Below, one piece after another: positions 38,973-47,829 of a stretch of DNA of 64,000 nt; position 1 is the stretch's first letter, and each line of letters begins with the position of its first letter. The notes beneath the pieces are model-generated. The model had not been told where the DNA came from. It ran no database searches and saw only the letters and a program-made list of their open reading frames with translations. The DNA comes from Paraburkholderia largidicola (GTDB lineage Bacteria > Pseudomonadota > Gammaproteobacteria > Burkholderiales > Burkholderiaceae). The stretch is taken from contig NZ_AP023174.1 in NCBI RefSeq assembly GCF_013426895.1, forward strand, positions 434,001-498,000, given 5' to 3'. A program made the translations under genes and the position numbers.

Positions 38973-40760
38973 ATGGGACAGTACGCCGCGCCGTTGCGCG
39001 ACATGCAATTCGTATTGCACGAGCTGCTGAACGTCGAAGCCGAGATCAAACAGATGCCGAAGCACGCTGATCTCGATGCCGACACGATCAACCAGGTGCT
39101 CGAGGAAGCCGGCAAGTTCTGCTCGGAAGTGCTGTTCCCGCTGAACCAGAGCGGCGACCAGGAAGGCTGCAAATACGAAGGCGATGGCGTCGTCACCACG
39201 CCGAAGGGCTTCAAGGAAGCGTACCGGCAGTATGTCGAGGCGGGTTGGCCCGCGCTCGGCTGCGATCCCGACTTCGGCGGCCAGGGCCTGCCAGCGTTCG
39301 TCAACAACGCGCTGTACGAGATGATGAACTCGGCGAACCAGGCCTGGACGATGTACCCGGGCCTGTCGCACGGCGCCTACGAGTGCTTGCACGCGCACGG
39401 CACGCCGGAGCTGCAGCAGGCGTATCTGCCGAAGCTGGTGTCGGGCGAATGGACGGGCACGATGTGTCTGACCGAACCGCATTGCGGCACCGACCTCGGC
39501 ATCCTGCGCACGAAGGCCGAACCGAACAGCGACGGCTCGTACGCGATCAGCGGCACCAAGATTTTCATCTCCAGCGGCGAGCACGATCTCGCCGAGAACA
39601 TCGTTCACCTCGTGCTGGCGCGTCTGCCGGACGCGCCGCAAGGCACGAAGGGCATTTCGCTGTTCGTCGTGCCGAAGTTCATTCCAGACGCGAGCGGCAA
39701 CCCGGGCGAGCGCAACGGCGCAAAGTGCGGCTCGATCGAACACAAGATGGGCATTCACGGCAACGCGACGTGCGTGATCAATCTCGACAGCGCGAAGGGC
39801 TGGCTGGTCGGCGAGCCGAACAAGGGCCTCAACGCGATGTTCGTGATGATGAACGCCGCGCGCCTGGGCGTGGGCATGCAGGGTCTGGGCCTGACGGAAA
39901 TCGCGTACCAGAACTCGCTGGTCTACGCGAAGGAGCGTCTGCAGATGCGCTCGCTGACAGGTCCGAAGGCGCCCGAGAAGGCGGCGGATCCGATCATCGT
40001 GCATCCCGACGTGCGCCGCATGCTGCTCACGCAGAAGGCCTACGCGGAAGGCGCACGCGCCTTCACGTACTGGGCCGCGCTGAACATCGACAAGGAACTG
40101 TCGCACGCCGACGAATCCGTGCGCAAAGATGCCGCCGACCTCGTCGCGCTGCTCACGCCCGTCATCAAGGCCTTCCTGACGGACAACGCGTTCGAAGGCA
40201 CGAACATGGGCATGCAGATCTACGGCGGCCACGGCTTCATCGCCGAGTGGGGCATGGAGCAATACGTGCGCGACGCGCGCATCAACATGATCTACGAAGG
40301 CACGAACTCGATCCAGTCGCTCGATCTGCTGGGGCGCAAGGTGCTCGGCGACATGGGCGCGAAGCTCAAGAAGTTCGGCAAGCTGGTGACGGACTTCGTC
40401 GAGGAAGAAGGCATCAAGCCGGAGATGCAGGAGTTCGTCAATCCGCTTGCGGATATCGGCGACAAGGTGCAGAAGCTGACGATGGAAATCGGCATGAAGG
40501 CAATGCAGAACCCGGACGAAGTCGGCGCCGCAGCCGTGCCGTATCTGCGCACGGTCGGCCACCTGGTGTTCTCGTACTTCTGGGCGCGGATGGCGCGCAT
40601 CGCGCTCGACAACGAAGCATCGGGCGATCCGTTCTACAAGTCGAAGCTCGCCACTGCGCGTTTCTACTTCGCGAAGCTGCTGCCCGAAACGGCCTCGACG
40701 ATCCGCGCCGCGCGCGCCGGCGCGAAGACGTTGATGGAAATCGACGAAGCGCTGTTCTAA
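38973..40760 (+). CDS. Acyl-CoA dehydrogenase (about 600-aa type)
   Basis: 595-aa flavoprotein of the long acyl-CoA dehydrogenase class that has an extra N-terminal segment and a C-terminal AcylCoA_dh extension. FAD-binding 'MCLTEPHCGTDLGILRTKAEP' and 'ISGTKIFISSGEHDLAENIVH', and the substrate region 'QIYGGHGFIAEWGMEQYVRDARINMIYEGTNSIQ', are intact. Homologues include FadE-like and DmdC-like enzymes; substrate chain length is unknown. Start 38973 has GGAGAG upstream. It is first in a beta-oxidation set with the FadN-like and thiolase genes. Confidence 0.9.
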   Translation: MGQYAAPLRDMQFVLHELLNVEAEIKQMPKHADLDADTINQVLEEAGKFCSEVLFPLNQSGDQEGCKYEGDGVVTTPKGFKEAYRQYVEAGWPALGCDPDFGGQGLPAFVNNALYEMMNSANQAWTMYPGLSHGAYECLHAHGTPELQQAYLPKLVSGEWTGTMCLTEPHCGTDLGILRTKAEPNSDGSYAISGTKIFISSGEHDLAENIVHLVLARLPDAPQGTKGISLFVVPKFIPDASGNPGERNGAKCGSIEHKMGIHGNATCVINLDSAKGWLVGEPNKGLNAMFVMMNAARLGVGMQGLGLTEIAYQNSLVYAKERLQMRSLTGPKAPEKAADPIIVHPDVRRMLLTQKAYAEGARAFTYWAALNIDKELSHADESVRKDAADLVALLTPVIKAFLTDNAFEGTNMGMQIYGGHGFIAEWGMEQYVRDARINMIYEGTNSIQSLDLLGRKVLGDMGAKLKKFGKLVTDFVEEEGIKPEMQEFVNPLADIGDKVQKLTMEIGMKAMQNPDEVGAAAVPYLRTVGHLVFSYFWARMARIALDNEASGDPFYKSKLATARFYFAKLLPETASTIRAARAGAKTLMEIDEALF

Positions 40761-40771
40761 ACGCATCGCGA

Positions 40772-40848
40772 GGCGGCGCAAGACAGCCATGCGCCGCCGT
40801 CACACTCACACACATATGCCGCGCGCGCACATCGAAGCCTGCGCGCGG
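40772..40848 (+). other. Two hairpins between acyl-CoA dehydrogenase and FadN-like gene
   Basis: GGCGGCGCA (40772-40780) pairs perfectly with TGCGCCGCC (40790-40798), and CCGCGCGC (40819-40826) with GCGCGCGG (40841-40848). Neither has a T-run, so they look like mRNA-stability or processing hairpins rather than terminators. Confidence 0.4.
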
Positions 40849-40885
40849 TAACTCGCGACACCGCATAACGCCCCGGAGGAACGAC

Positions 40886-43321
40886 GTGAGCAATCTGATC
40901 ATTCGCAAGGTCGCCGTACTCGGCGCCGGCGTGATGGGCGCGCAGATCGCTGCGCACCTGATCAACGCGAAGGTGCCCGTGCTGCTGTTCGACCTGCCAG
41001 CCAAAGAAGGCCCGAAGAACGGCATCGCCCTGAAGGCGATCGAAAACCTGAAGAAGCTGTCGCCCGCGCCGTTCGGCGTGAAGGACGACGCGCAATATAT
41101 CCAGCCCGCGAACTACGACGACGACATCGCAAAGCTTGCCGAATGCGACGTGGTGATCGAGGCGATCGCCGAGCGCATGGACTGGAAGCACGATCTGTAC
41201 AAGAAAGTCTCGCCGCATATCGGCCCGAACGCGATCTTCGCGAGCAACACATCGGGCCTGTCGATCACCGAACTGTCGAACGGCTTCTCCGACGAACTGA
41301 AGGCGCGCTTTTGCGGCGTGCACTTCTTCAATCCGCCGCGCTACATGCATCTGGTCGAACTGATCCCGACCACGGCGACGCGCCCGGAAATCCTCGATCA
41401 ACTCGAAACGTTCCTGACTAGCGTGGTCGGCAAGGGCGTCGTGCGCGCGAAGGACACGCCGAACTTCATCGCGAACCGCGTCGGCATTTTCTCGATCCTC
41501 GCGGTCATCAAGGAAGCCGAGAAGTTCGGTCTGCGCTTCGATGAAGTCGACGATCTGACGGGCAGCCGCCTCGGCCGCGCGAAGTCAGCGACGTTCCGCA
41601 CGGCGGACGTGGTCGGTCTCGACACGATGGCGCACGTCATCAAGACGATGCAGGACAACCTCGCCGACGACCCCTTCTTCCCGGTCTACGAAACGCCCGC
41701 CGTGCTCGCTGGCCTGGTGAAGCAGGGCGCGCTCGGCCAGAAGACGGGCGCGGGCTTCTACAAGAAAGAAGGCAAGGCGATCAAGGTGCTCGACGCGAAG
41801 GCGGGCAGCTATGTCGACGGCGGCGGGAAGGCGGACGAACTGGTCGGCCGCATCCTCAAGCGTCCGCCTGCCGAGCGCCTGAAGCTGCTGCGTGAATCGC
41901 AGCATCCGCAGGCTCAGTTCCTGTGGGCGATCTTCCGCGACGTATTCCATTACATCGGCGTGCATCTGGAGTCGATCGCCGACAACGCGCGCGACGTCGA
42001 TCTCGCGATCCGCTGGGGTTTCGGCTGGAACGAAGGTCCGTTCGAAGGCTGGCAGACGGCGGGCTGGAAGCAGATCGCCGAGTGGGTGCAGGAAGACATC
42101 GCGGCAGGCAAGGCGTTGTCGAACGCGCCGTTGCCCGCTTGGGTGCTGGAAGGTGTCGTGGCCGAAAAGGGCGGCGTACATACGAACGAAGGTTCGTGGT
42201 CGCCGGCTGAAAAGCGCTTCGTGCCGCGCTCGTCGCTGTCCGTGTACGACAGGCAGGTATTCCGCGCGCCGCTCGCAGGCGAGACAGGCGCCGATCCGAA
42301 GACGTATGGCAAGACCGTGTTCGAAACGGATGCCGTGCGTGCATGGGTCGACGATCGCGCCGGCGAGAACGACGTGTTGATCGTGTCGTTCAAGAGCAAG
42401 CTGAACACGATCGGACCGTCGGTGATCGACGGCATCACGCAGGCGATCGATGTCGCCGAGAAGGACTACAAGGCCGTGGTGATCTGGCAGCCGACGTCGT
42501 TGAAACTCGGCGCACCGGGCGGTCCGTTCTCAGCGGGCGCGAATCTCGAAGAAGCGATGCCCGCGTTCATGATGGGCGGCGCGAAGGGCATCGAGCCGTT
42601 CGTGAAGAAGTTCCAGCAAGGCATGCTGCGCGTGAAGTATTCGAACGTGCCCGTGGTCGCGGCCGTGTCGGGTATCGCGCTCGGTGGCGGGTGCGAACTG
42701 GTGCTGCATAGCGCGAAGCGCGTCGCCCATGTCGAGAGCTATATCGGTCTGGTCGAAGTGGGCGTCGGTCTCGTGCCGGCGGGTGGTGGTCTGAAGGAAG
42801 CGGCGTTGCGCGCGGCGGAAGCTGCGACGCAAGTCGGCGCGACCAATGATCTGCTCAAGTTCCTGCAGAAGTCGTTCGAAAACGCGGCGATGGCGAAGGT
42901 TTCCGGTTCGGCGCTCGAAGCCCGCGCGATGGGCTATCTGAAGCCGTCGGACACGATCGTTTTCAACGTCTTCGAACTGCTCGATACCGCGAAGAAGGAA
43001 GCGCGTGCGCTGGCCGCAGCGGGCTATCGTCCGCCGCTGCGTGTAACGCAGGTGCCGGTTGCCGGACGCTCGGCGATTTCGACGATCAAGGCGTCGCTCG
43101 TCAACATGCGCGATGGCCGTTTCATCAGCGAGCACGATTACCTGATCGCGAGCCGCATCGCGGAAGCGGTGTGCGGCGGCGACGTCGAAGCGGGCAGTCT
43201 CGTCGATGAAGAATGGCTGCTGGCGCTGGAGCGTCGCGCGTTCGTCGAGTTGCTCGGCACGCAGAAGACGCAGGAACGGATCATGGGCATGCTGCAGACG
43301 GGCAAGCCGGTGCGCAACTGA
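40886..43321 (+). CDS. 3-hydroxyacyl-CoA dehydrogenase / enoyl-CoA hydratase, FadN-like
   Basis: 811-aa bifunctional beta-oxidation enzyme in the FadN domain order (dehydrogenase first, hydratase last), opposite to E. coli FadB/FadJ. The NAD-binding fold starts 'KVAVLGAGVMGAQIAAHL'; the catalytic His region is 'FCGVHFFNPPRYMHLVELIPT'. The C-terminal crotonase-like part has 'GPFSAGANLEE' and 'AVSGIALGGGCELVLHSAKRVAHVESYIGLVEVGVGLVPAGGG', with the Glu positions expected for hydratases. The start is GTG 40886, fixed by GGAGGA 6 nt before it; the frame is open far upstream but that part has no domain content. Confidence 0.92.
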   Translation: MSNLIIRKVAVLGAGVMGAQIAAHLINAKVPVLLFDLPAKEGPKNGIALKAIENLKKLSPAPFGVKDDAQYIQPANYDDDIAKLAECDVVIEAIAERMDWKHDLYKKVSPHIGPNAIFASNTSGLSITELSNGFSDELKARFCGVHFFNPPRYMHLVELIPTTATRPEILDQLETFLTSVVGKGVVRAKDTPNFIANRVGIFSILAVIKEAEKFGLRFDEVDDLTGSRLGRAKSATFRTADVVGLDTMAHVIKTMQDNLADDPFFPVYETPAVLAGLVKQGALGQKTGAGFYKKEGKAIKVLDAKAGSYVDGGGKADELVGRILKRPPAERLKLLRESQHPQAQFLWAIFRDVFHYIGVHLESIADNARDVDLAIRWGFGWNEGPFEGWQTAGWKQIAEWVQEDIAAGKALSNAPLPAWVLEGVVAEKGGVHTNEGSWSPAEKRFVPRSSLSVYDRQVFRAPLAGETGADPKTYGKTVFETDAVRAWVDDRAGENDVLIVSFKSKLNTIGPSVIDGITQAIDVAEKDYKAVVIWQPTSLKLGAPGGPFSAGANLEEAMPAFMMGGAKGIEPFVKKFQQGMLRVKYSNVPVVAAVSGIALGGGCELVLHSAKRVAHVESYIGLVEVGVGLVPAGGGLKEAALRAAEAATQVGATNDLLKFLQKSFENAAMAKVSGSALEARAMGYLKPSDTIVFNVFELLDTAKKEARALAAAGYRPPLRVTQVPVAGRSAISTIKASLVNMRDGRFISEHDYLIASRIAEAVCGGDVEAGSLVDEEWLLALERRAFVELLGTQKTQERIMGMLQTGKPVRN

Positions 43322-43337
43322 CGAGAGGGAATTTCAA

Positions 43338-44537
43338 ATGACCAAGCAATTACAGGACGCATACATCGTCGCCGCGAGCCGCACACCGATCGGCAAGGCG
43401 CCGCGTGGCATGTTCAAGAACACGCGCCCGGACGAACTGCTGGTGCACGCGATCAGATCCGCCGTGGCACAAGTCCCTGGGCTCGATACGTCGCTGATCG
43501 AAGACGCGATTGTCGGCTGTGCGATTCCCGAAGCCGAGCAAGGCTTGAACGTGGCGCGGATGGGCGCGTTGCTTGCTGGCTTGCCGAACACGGTGGGCGG
43601 CGTGACGGTGAACCGCTTCTGCGCCTCGGGCGTGACGGCGCTGGCGATGGCGGCGGATCGTATTCGCGTCGGCGAATCGGACGTGCTGATCGCAGGCGGT
43701 TGCGAATCGATGAGCATGGTGCCGATGATGGGCAACAAGCCGTCGCTGTCGCCGCACATTTTCGATCGCAATGAAGATGTAGGCATTGCGTATGGCATGG
43801 GCCTGACGGCCGAGAAGGTTGCGGAGCGGTGGAAGGTGAGCCGTGAGCAGCAGGATCAGTTTTCTGTCGAATCGCATCGCAAGGCGGTGGCTGCGCAGCA
43901 GGCGGGCGAGTTCGACGACGAAATCGCGGCCTACACGATCACCGAGCGTTTCCCCGATCTGGCGACGGGCGAAGTCAAGGTGAAGACGCGTGAGGTGAAG
44001 CTGGATGAAGGTCCGCGTGCGGATACGTCGATGGAAGGGCTGGCGAAGTTGCGGACGGTGTTTGCGAACAAGGGCTCGGTGACGGCCGGGAATAGTTCGC
44101 AGACTTCGGATGGCGCAGGCGCGTTGATCGTGGTGTCGGAGAAGATTCTCAAGCAGTTCAATCTGACGCCGCTGGCCAGATTCGTCAGCTTTGCTGTGCG
44201 CGGTGTGCCGCCGGAGATCATGGGCATCGGGCCGAAGGAAGCGATTCCGGCGGCGCTGAAGGCCGCTGGGCTCAAGCAGGATGATATCGACTGGATCGAG
44301 TTGAATGAGGCTTTTGCTGCGCAGGCTTTGGCTGTGATCGGTGACCTTGGGCTCGATCCTTCGAAGGTTAATCCGCTTGGCGGGGCTATTGCGCTTGGGC
44401 ATCCGCTTGGGGCCACTGGAGCGATTCGCGCCGCGACGGTGGTTCATGGCTTGCGCCGGCGGAATTTGAAGTACGGAATGGTCACTATGTGCGTTGGAAC
44501 CGGCATGGGTGCCGCTGGGATTATTGAGCGGGTTTGA
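43338..44537 (+). CDS. Acetyl-CoA acyltransferase (3-ketoacyl-CoA thiolase)
   Basis: 399-aa thiolase. The nucleophilic Cys is in 'VNRFCASGVTALAMA', the His in 'NPLGGAIALGHPLGATGA' and the second Cys in 'MVTMCVGTGMGAAG'. It cleaves 3-ketoacyl-CoA to acetyl-CoA and a shortened acyl-CoA. ATG 43338 is preceded by GAGGGA and follows the FadN-like gene by 16 bp. The set acyl-CoA dehydrogenase, FadN-like, thiolase parallels Bacillus fadE/fadN/fadA. The last 250 bp switch to G/T-ending codons (44281-44340 has 39 G+T of 60) as the gene approaches repeat copy B. Confidence 0.93.
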   Translation: MTKQLQDAYIVAASRTPIGKAPRGMFKNTRPDELLVHAIRSAVAQVPGLDTSLIEDAIVGCAIPEAEQGLNVARMGALLAGLPNTVGGVTVNRFCASGVTALAMAADRIRVGESDVLIAGGCESMSMVPMMGNKPSLSPHIFDRNEDVGIAYGMGLTAEKVAERWKVSREQQDQFSVESHRKAVAAQQAGEFDDEIAAYTITERFPDLATGEVKVKTREVKLDEGPRADTSMEGLAKLRTVFANKGSVTAGNSSQTSDGAGALIVVSEKILKQFNLTPLARFVSFAVRGVPPEIMGIGPKEAIPAALKAAGLKQDDIDWIELNEAFAAQALAVIGDLGLDPSKVNPLGGAIALGHPLGATGAIRAATVVHGLRRRNLKYGMVTMCVGTGMGAAGIIERV

Positions 44538-44655
44538 GTTTTGTGGGGTTTTTGCTTGCGGGCCGCTGGTGTATTAGCGGTTCGCATTTGGGCTGCGCCG
44601 GCATCCGCGATACGGTTTTTGCTGCGCAAGCTGTTTGGTTTTTTGGAAGTTTGCG
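44538..44655. other. G+T-rich flank of copy B
   Basis: Non-coding DNA from the thiolase stop to the repeat core. 44521-44580 has 48 G+T of 60 bases. A stray GGCATCCGCG near 44600 resembles the element end. No gene. Confidence 0.6.
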
Positions 44656-45313
44656 CTGGCATCCGCGTAATGCCTTCGTGCTTCAGGCGTTGCCCCTGTG
44701 CGGGGCGGCACCTACTTTTCTTTGCCGCCGCAAAGAAAAGTAGGCAAAAGAAAGCGGCTCACACCGCCAGTCCTTGTGTTTGCCTGAGGGCCCCCAACCG
44801 GTCTTATGCTTCACACGGCAACGTCTCCATTGGCGCTCGTTGCCAACGCTTTAAATAGAAGTCTCACCCGCTTCAGGCACCCGTATGCGGGGCTGGCGGC
44901 AGCGAACGCTCTCTGCCGCCCAGGTGGCAAACTGTGTGTAGGTTGTAGTGCCGAAAAGGTCGGCGCTCTTACAAGAGACACCGACCTTGTTTTTCCGTCC
45001 GGAGTGATGCGCGTATGGCGCGAAAGCCTGCACACAGTTTGCCACCTGGGCGGCGGCGGACGGTCTGGCGCGGTGTGCTGCGATGCGGGTGCATGAAGCA
45101 GGTGAGGCGTACAGAGAGAACGTTGGCAACGAAGGCGAGCCGGTGCGTTGCCGTTTGAAGCATAGGACCGGTTGGGGGCCCTCAGGCAGGATAAAGGATT
45201 GGCGGTGTGAGCCGCTTTCTTTTGCCTACTTTTCTTTGCGGCGGCAAAGAAAAGTAGGTGCCGCCCCGCACAGGGGCGACGCCTGAAGCACGAAGGCAAA
45301 ACGCGGATGCCGG
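44656..45313. repeat. Large inverted-arm repeat element, copy B
   Basis: A 658-bp copy of the element at 18576, in the same orientation. The end motif CTGGCATCCGCG is at 44656-44667 and its complement (with one change) at 45302-45313. Arm hairpins CCTACTTTTCTTTGC/GCAAAGAAAAGTAGG are at 44711-44744 and 45225-45258. The left-arm marker GCGGCAGCGA is at 44896-44905 and the right-arm variable block at 45056-45080, as in copy A. It lies between two same-strand beta-oxidation genes, so it interrupts a possible operon. Confidence 0.9.
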
Positions 45314-45401
45314 CGGAGAAGCATGCACACACCGGATGCCGGCGGAGAAGCATGCACACACCGGATGCCACCGCAGAACCATGCACACACCGGCTGCGAC
45401 A
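45304..45401 (+). repeat. 29-bp tandem repeat at the edge of copy B
   Basis: Three units, 45304-45332, 45333-45361 and 45362-45390, with a decayed fourth to about 45401. Units 1 and 2 are identical; unit 3 has a few changes. Each begins CGGATGCC, the terminal motif of the large element, so the array grew from the element's end. It stops about 30 bp before the enoyl-CoA hydratase start. Confidence 0.9.
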
Positions 45402-45432
45402 GCAAAGGCGCACCACCATGAAGGAGTCAAAA

Positions 45433-46197
45433 ATGGACATCGAACTCACCCGCACCCACGACGTGCTAACCATCGCCTTCGCCCGCCCGGAAAAGAAAAA
45501 CGCAATCACGGCAGCGATGTATCAAACGATGGCCGACGCGCTGGTCGAAGCGCAACAAGACCCGACCACCCGTGCGGTGCTCATCCGCGGTAGCGCAGGA
45601 ATCTTCAGCGCCGGCAACGACCTCGAAGATTTCATGAAGCAGCCGCCCGTCAGCGACGACGCACCCGTCTTCCAGTTCCTGCGCGCCATCAGCTCGATGG
45701 AAAAACCGCTAGTGGCTTCAGTAGCCGGCGCAGCCGTAGGAATCGGCACGACGCTGCTGCTGCATTGCGACCTGGTCTACGCCGCCGACACAGCGACGTT
45801 CTCGCTGCCATTCGCGCAACTGGGCCTGTGCCCGGAAGCCGCATCGTCGCTGCTGCTGCAACGCGTCGCGGGCTACCAGGGGGCAGCGGAAAAACTGATG
45901 CTCGGCGAAGCATTCGACGCCAAAGAAGCGCAACGCATGGGCTTCGTGAACCGCCTCCTGCCCGCGGCAGAAGTGGACGCGTTCGCCTTGCAACAGGCGC
46001 AGAAGCTGGCCGCCTTGCCCGCGTCGTCGCTCCGCGTGACCAAGCAACTGATGAAGCGCGCCGCGCTGCACGAAATCCAGACCCAAATGACCGACGAAGC
46101 CGTGCATTTCGCAAAAATGCTGCTCGCGCCTGAAGCGAAGGAAGCGTTCAAGGCGTTCTTCGAGAAGCGCAAACCGGACTTCCGCCAGTTCAGCTAA
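45433..46197 (+). CDS. Enoyl-CoA hydratase/isomerase-family protein
   Basis: 254-aa crotonase-family enzyme with 'RPEKKNAITAAMYQTMADAL', the oxyanion region 'AGIFSAGNDLEDF' and 'KPLVASVAGAAVGIGTTLLLHCDLVYAAD'. The CoA and oxyanion contacts are present, but the Glu pair of classical hydratases is not evident, so it may be an isomerase or another crotonase. Start 45433 is fixed by AAGGAG 6 nt upstream; an upstream in-frame extension would be made only of tandem repeat. The first codons are A+C-rich (40 of 60 in 45421-45480). Probably part of the beta-oxidation cluster despite the repeat in between. Confidence 0.88.
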   Translation: MDIELTRTHDVLTIAFARPEKKNAITAAMYQTMADALVEAQQDPTTRAVLIRGSAGIFSAGNDLEDFMKQPPVSDDAPVFQFLRAISSMEKPLVASVAGAAVGIGTTLLLHCDLVYAADTATFSLPFAQLGLCPEAASSLLLQRVAGYQGAAEKLMLGEAFDAKEAQRMGFVNRLLPAAEVDAFALQQAQKLAALPASSLRVTKQLMKRAALHEIQTQMTDEAVHFAKMLLAPEAKEAFKAFFEKRKPDFRQFS

Positions 46198-46218
46198 ACG
46201 GGAATCGAGGCGGCTGCG

Positions 46219-47058
46219 TCAGACAGTGTCGTAATCGACATAGCCCGCTTCGCGACAGAAACTGACCAGCCGCACGCCCGCCTCGCGCGCAATCGTGATC
46301 GCCAGCGACGACGGCGCCGAGATCGTCGCGACCATCGGAATATCGACACGCGCCGCCTTGCGCACCAGCTCATAGCTCGCACGGCTCGACAGAAAGACGA
46401 AGCCTTCCTTCGTGTCGACGCGATCCAGCGACAGCCGCCCGATCAGCTTGTCGAGCGCGTTGTGACGGCCCACGTCCTCGAACGCGTAGTGGATCGCGCC
46501 CGTCGCGTCGCACCACGCGGCGGCGTGCAGGCCGCCCGTCATCTTCGTGAGCGCCTGGTGCGCAGGCAGTTCCTTCGCGGCGCGCGCAATCGCATCAGGC
46601 GCCAGGCGCTGCAGAAAACCCGTATCAGGCACGCGCTCCGGCGCCAGATCGAGCAGATCGATGCTCTCGATCCCGCACACGCCGCAACCCGTGCGGCCCG
46701 ACAGCGCGCGGCGCTTTTCCTTCAGCGCGGCGAATGCCTGCTGCACGACGGTCAGTTGCACTTCCGCATGCGGCAACTTGCCGTCGCGGAACTCGACCTC
46801 GATGTCCTGAATGTGCGCGCCGCGCTCGACAATCCCTTCCGAAATCGCGAAACCCACCGCGAACTCTTCGAGGTCACGCGGCGTGCACATCATCACGGCG
46901 TGCGAAATGCCGTTGAAGACGAGCGCGACGGGCCATTCCTGGCCGACATGATCGGCGACGCTCTCGACCGCGCCGCCGCGGTGACGGCGCACCGCCTGCT
47001 CGACGATGCCCGGTTGTTCGCCCGTATCCAGTTCGTTCACCTGCTGACTCCTGCGCAA
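46219..47058 (-). CDS. fdhD: Formate dehydrogenase accessory sulfurtransferase FdhD
   Basis: 279-aa FdhD, which transfers sulfur from IscS to the molybdenum cofactor of formate dehydrogenase. The persulfide-carrying CxxC is in 'GRTGCGVCGIES'. Other family marks are 'ICTPRDLEEFAVGFAISEG'-like text (here 'MMCTPRDLEEFAVGFAIS'), 'MTGGLHAAAWCDATG' and 'FEDVGRHNALDKLIGRL'. No formate dehydrogenase subunit is in the window. It ends 21 bp from the convergent hydratase gene and is divergent from a nitrate-reductase-associated gene. Confidence 0.95.
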   Translation of the reverse strand: MRRSQQVNELDTGEQPGIVEQAVRRHRGGAVESVADHVGQEWPVALVFNGISHAVMMCTPRDLEEFAVGFAISEGIVERGAHIQDIEVEFRDGKLPHAEVQLTVVQQAFAALKEKRRALSGRTGCGVCGIESIDLLDLAPERVPDTGFLQRLAPDAIARAAKELPAHQALTKMTGGLHAAAWCDATGAIHYAFEDVGRHNALDKLIGRLSLDRVDTKEGFVFLSSRASYELVRKAARVDIPMVATISAPSSLAITIAREAGVRLVSFCREAGYVDYDTV

Positions 47059-47158
47059 AAATGCTGCGACCCGGCTTTGGGCCGCCGCGCCGCCAATATG
47101 GTTCTAAAATACCTCAGACCGGCATAGCGCGTTGGCCACCGAATAAGAGGAATCTGTC

Positions 47159-47635
47159 ATGGGACTCAATGATGCGCCCCTGCTGTTCAACTTCGAGGTC
47201 GAATCCTCGGAGAATCTGAAATTCATTCCGATGGTCGTCCGATTCAATCTCGACCGCTTCGGGCTGCGGATTTCGCTCGAACAATGGCAGATGCTGCCGC
47301 ACGAAGACCGCGTGCTGCTGGCGCGCTTTCCCGTCGAAGACGACACTGAGATCGAGCCGAACTTCGATCACGCCCTCTTCGAGATGATGCGCACGCACGC
47401 GAACATCGAGCCCGAATGGTTCACGCCCGAGGATAACCCGGCATGGCGCGACACTGCAGCCGTGCCGGATACCGTTCTGAATCAGGCACAACTCGCCAGT
47501 CTGACGGCGCCGAGCGCCGCGCAGTGGGCGCGGCTCGAGCCATTTCAGCGCTATGTGCTCGCCAAACTGTCGCGCAAGACGGCGAGCAATCATGATTTCC
47601 AGCCGGCAATGAAGGAATTTGGCCTCGCCAGCTGA
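47159..47635 (+). CDS. Nitrate reductase-associated protein (Nitr_red_assoc family)
   Basis: 158-aa protein resembling the small conserved nitrate-reductase-associated family known from cyanobacteria and proteobacteria: 'NFEVESSENLKFIPMVVRFNLDRFGLRISLEQWQMLPHEDR', followed by a helical C-terminus. No catalytic motif; role unknown. It is divergent from fdhD across 100 bp, so both may serve molybdoenzymes. GAGGAA precedes the ATG. Confidence 0.8.
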   Translation: MGLNDAPLLFNFEVESSENLKFIPMVVRFNLDRFGLRISLEQWQMLPHEDRVLLARFPVEDDTEIEPNFDHALFEMMRTHANIEPEWFTPEDNPAWRDTAAVPDTVLNQAQLASLTAPSAAQWARLEPFQRYVLAKLSRKTASNHDFQPAMKEFGLAS

Positions 47636-47829
47636 ATCTGGCGCAAGATTTTTTCGGTTTTACCCTCAATCTCTTCCGATCGCTGCCGTTATCCAAAGGT
47701 TGGCGCGTAAAGCGCTGCGCCCGGCTGCGCCTCGTTCGTCCGCGCCGTCCGTGCGTGCCGCATATGACTGCGCATCTGACTGGCTTCCCGCGCGCCCCCG
47801 CCTGCAGGATCGAACGACGTTCGGAACCT

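Noticed and set aside
39245..40885. Upstream extension of the FadN-like frame across the whole acyl-CoA dehydrogenase gene
   Set aside because: The extension lies out of frame over a well-conserved gene and has no domains; GTG 40886 has a strong GGAGGA site and the correct family N-terminus.
45304..45401. Possible CRISPR array (29-bp repeated units)
   Set aside because: The units are directly contiguous with no spacers and no cas genes are near; it is a simple tandem repeat.
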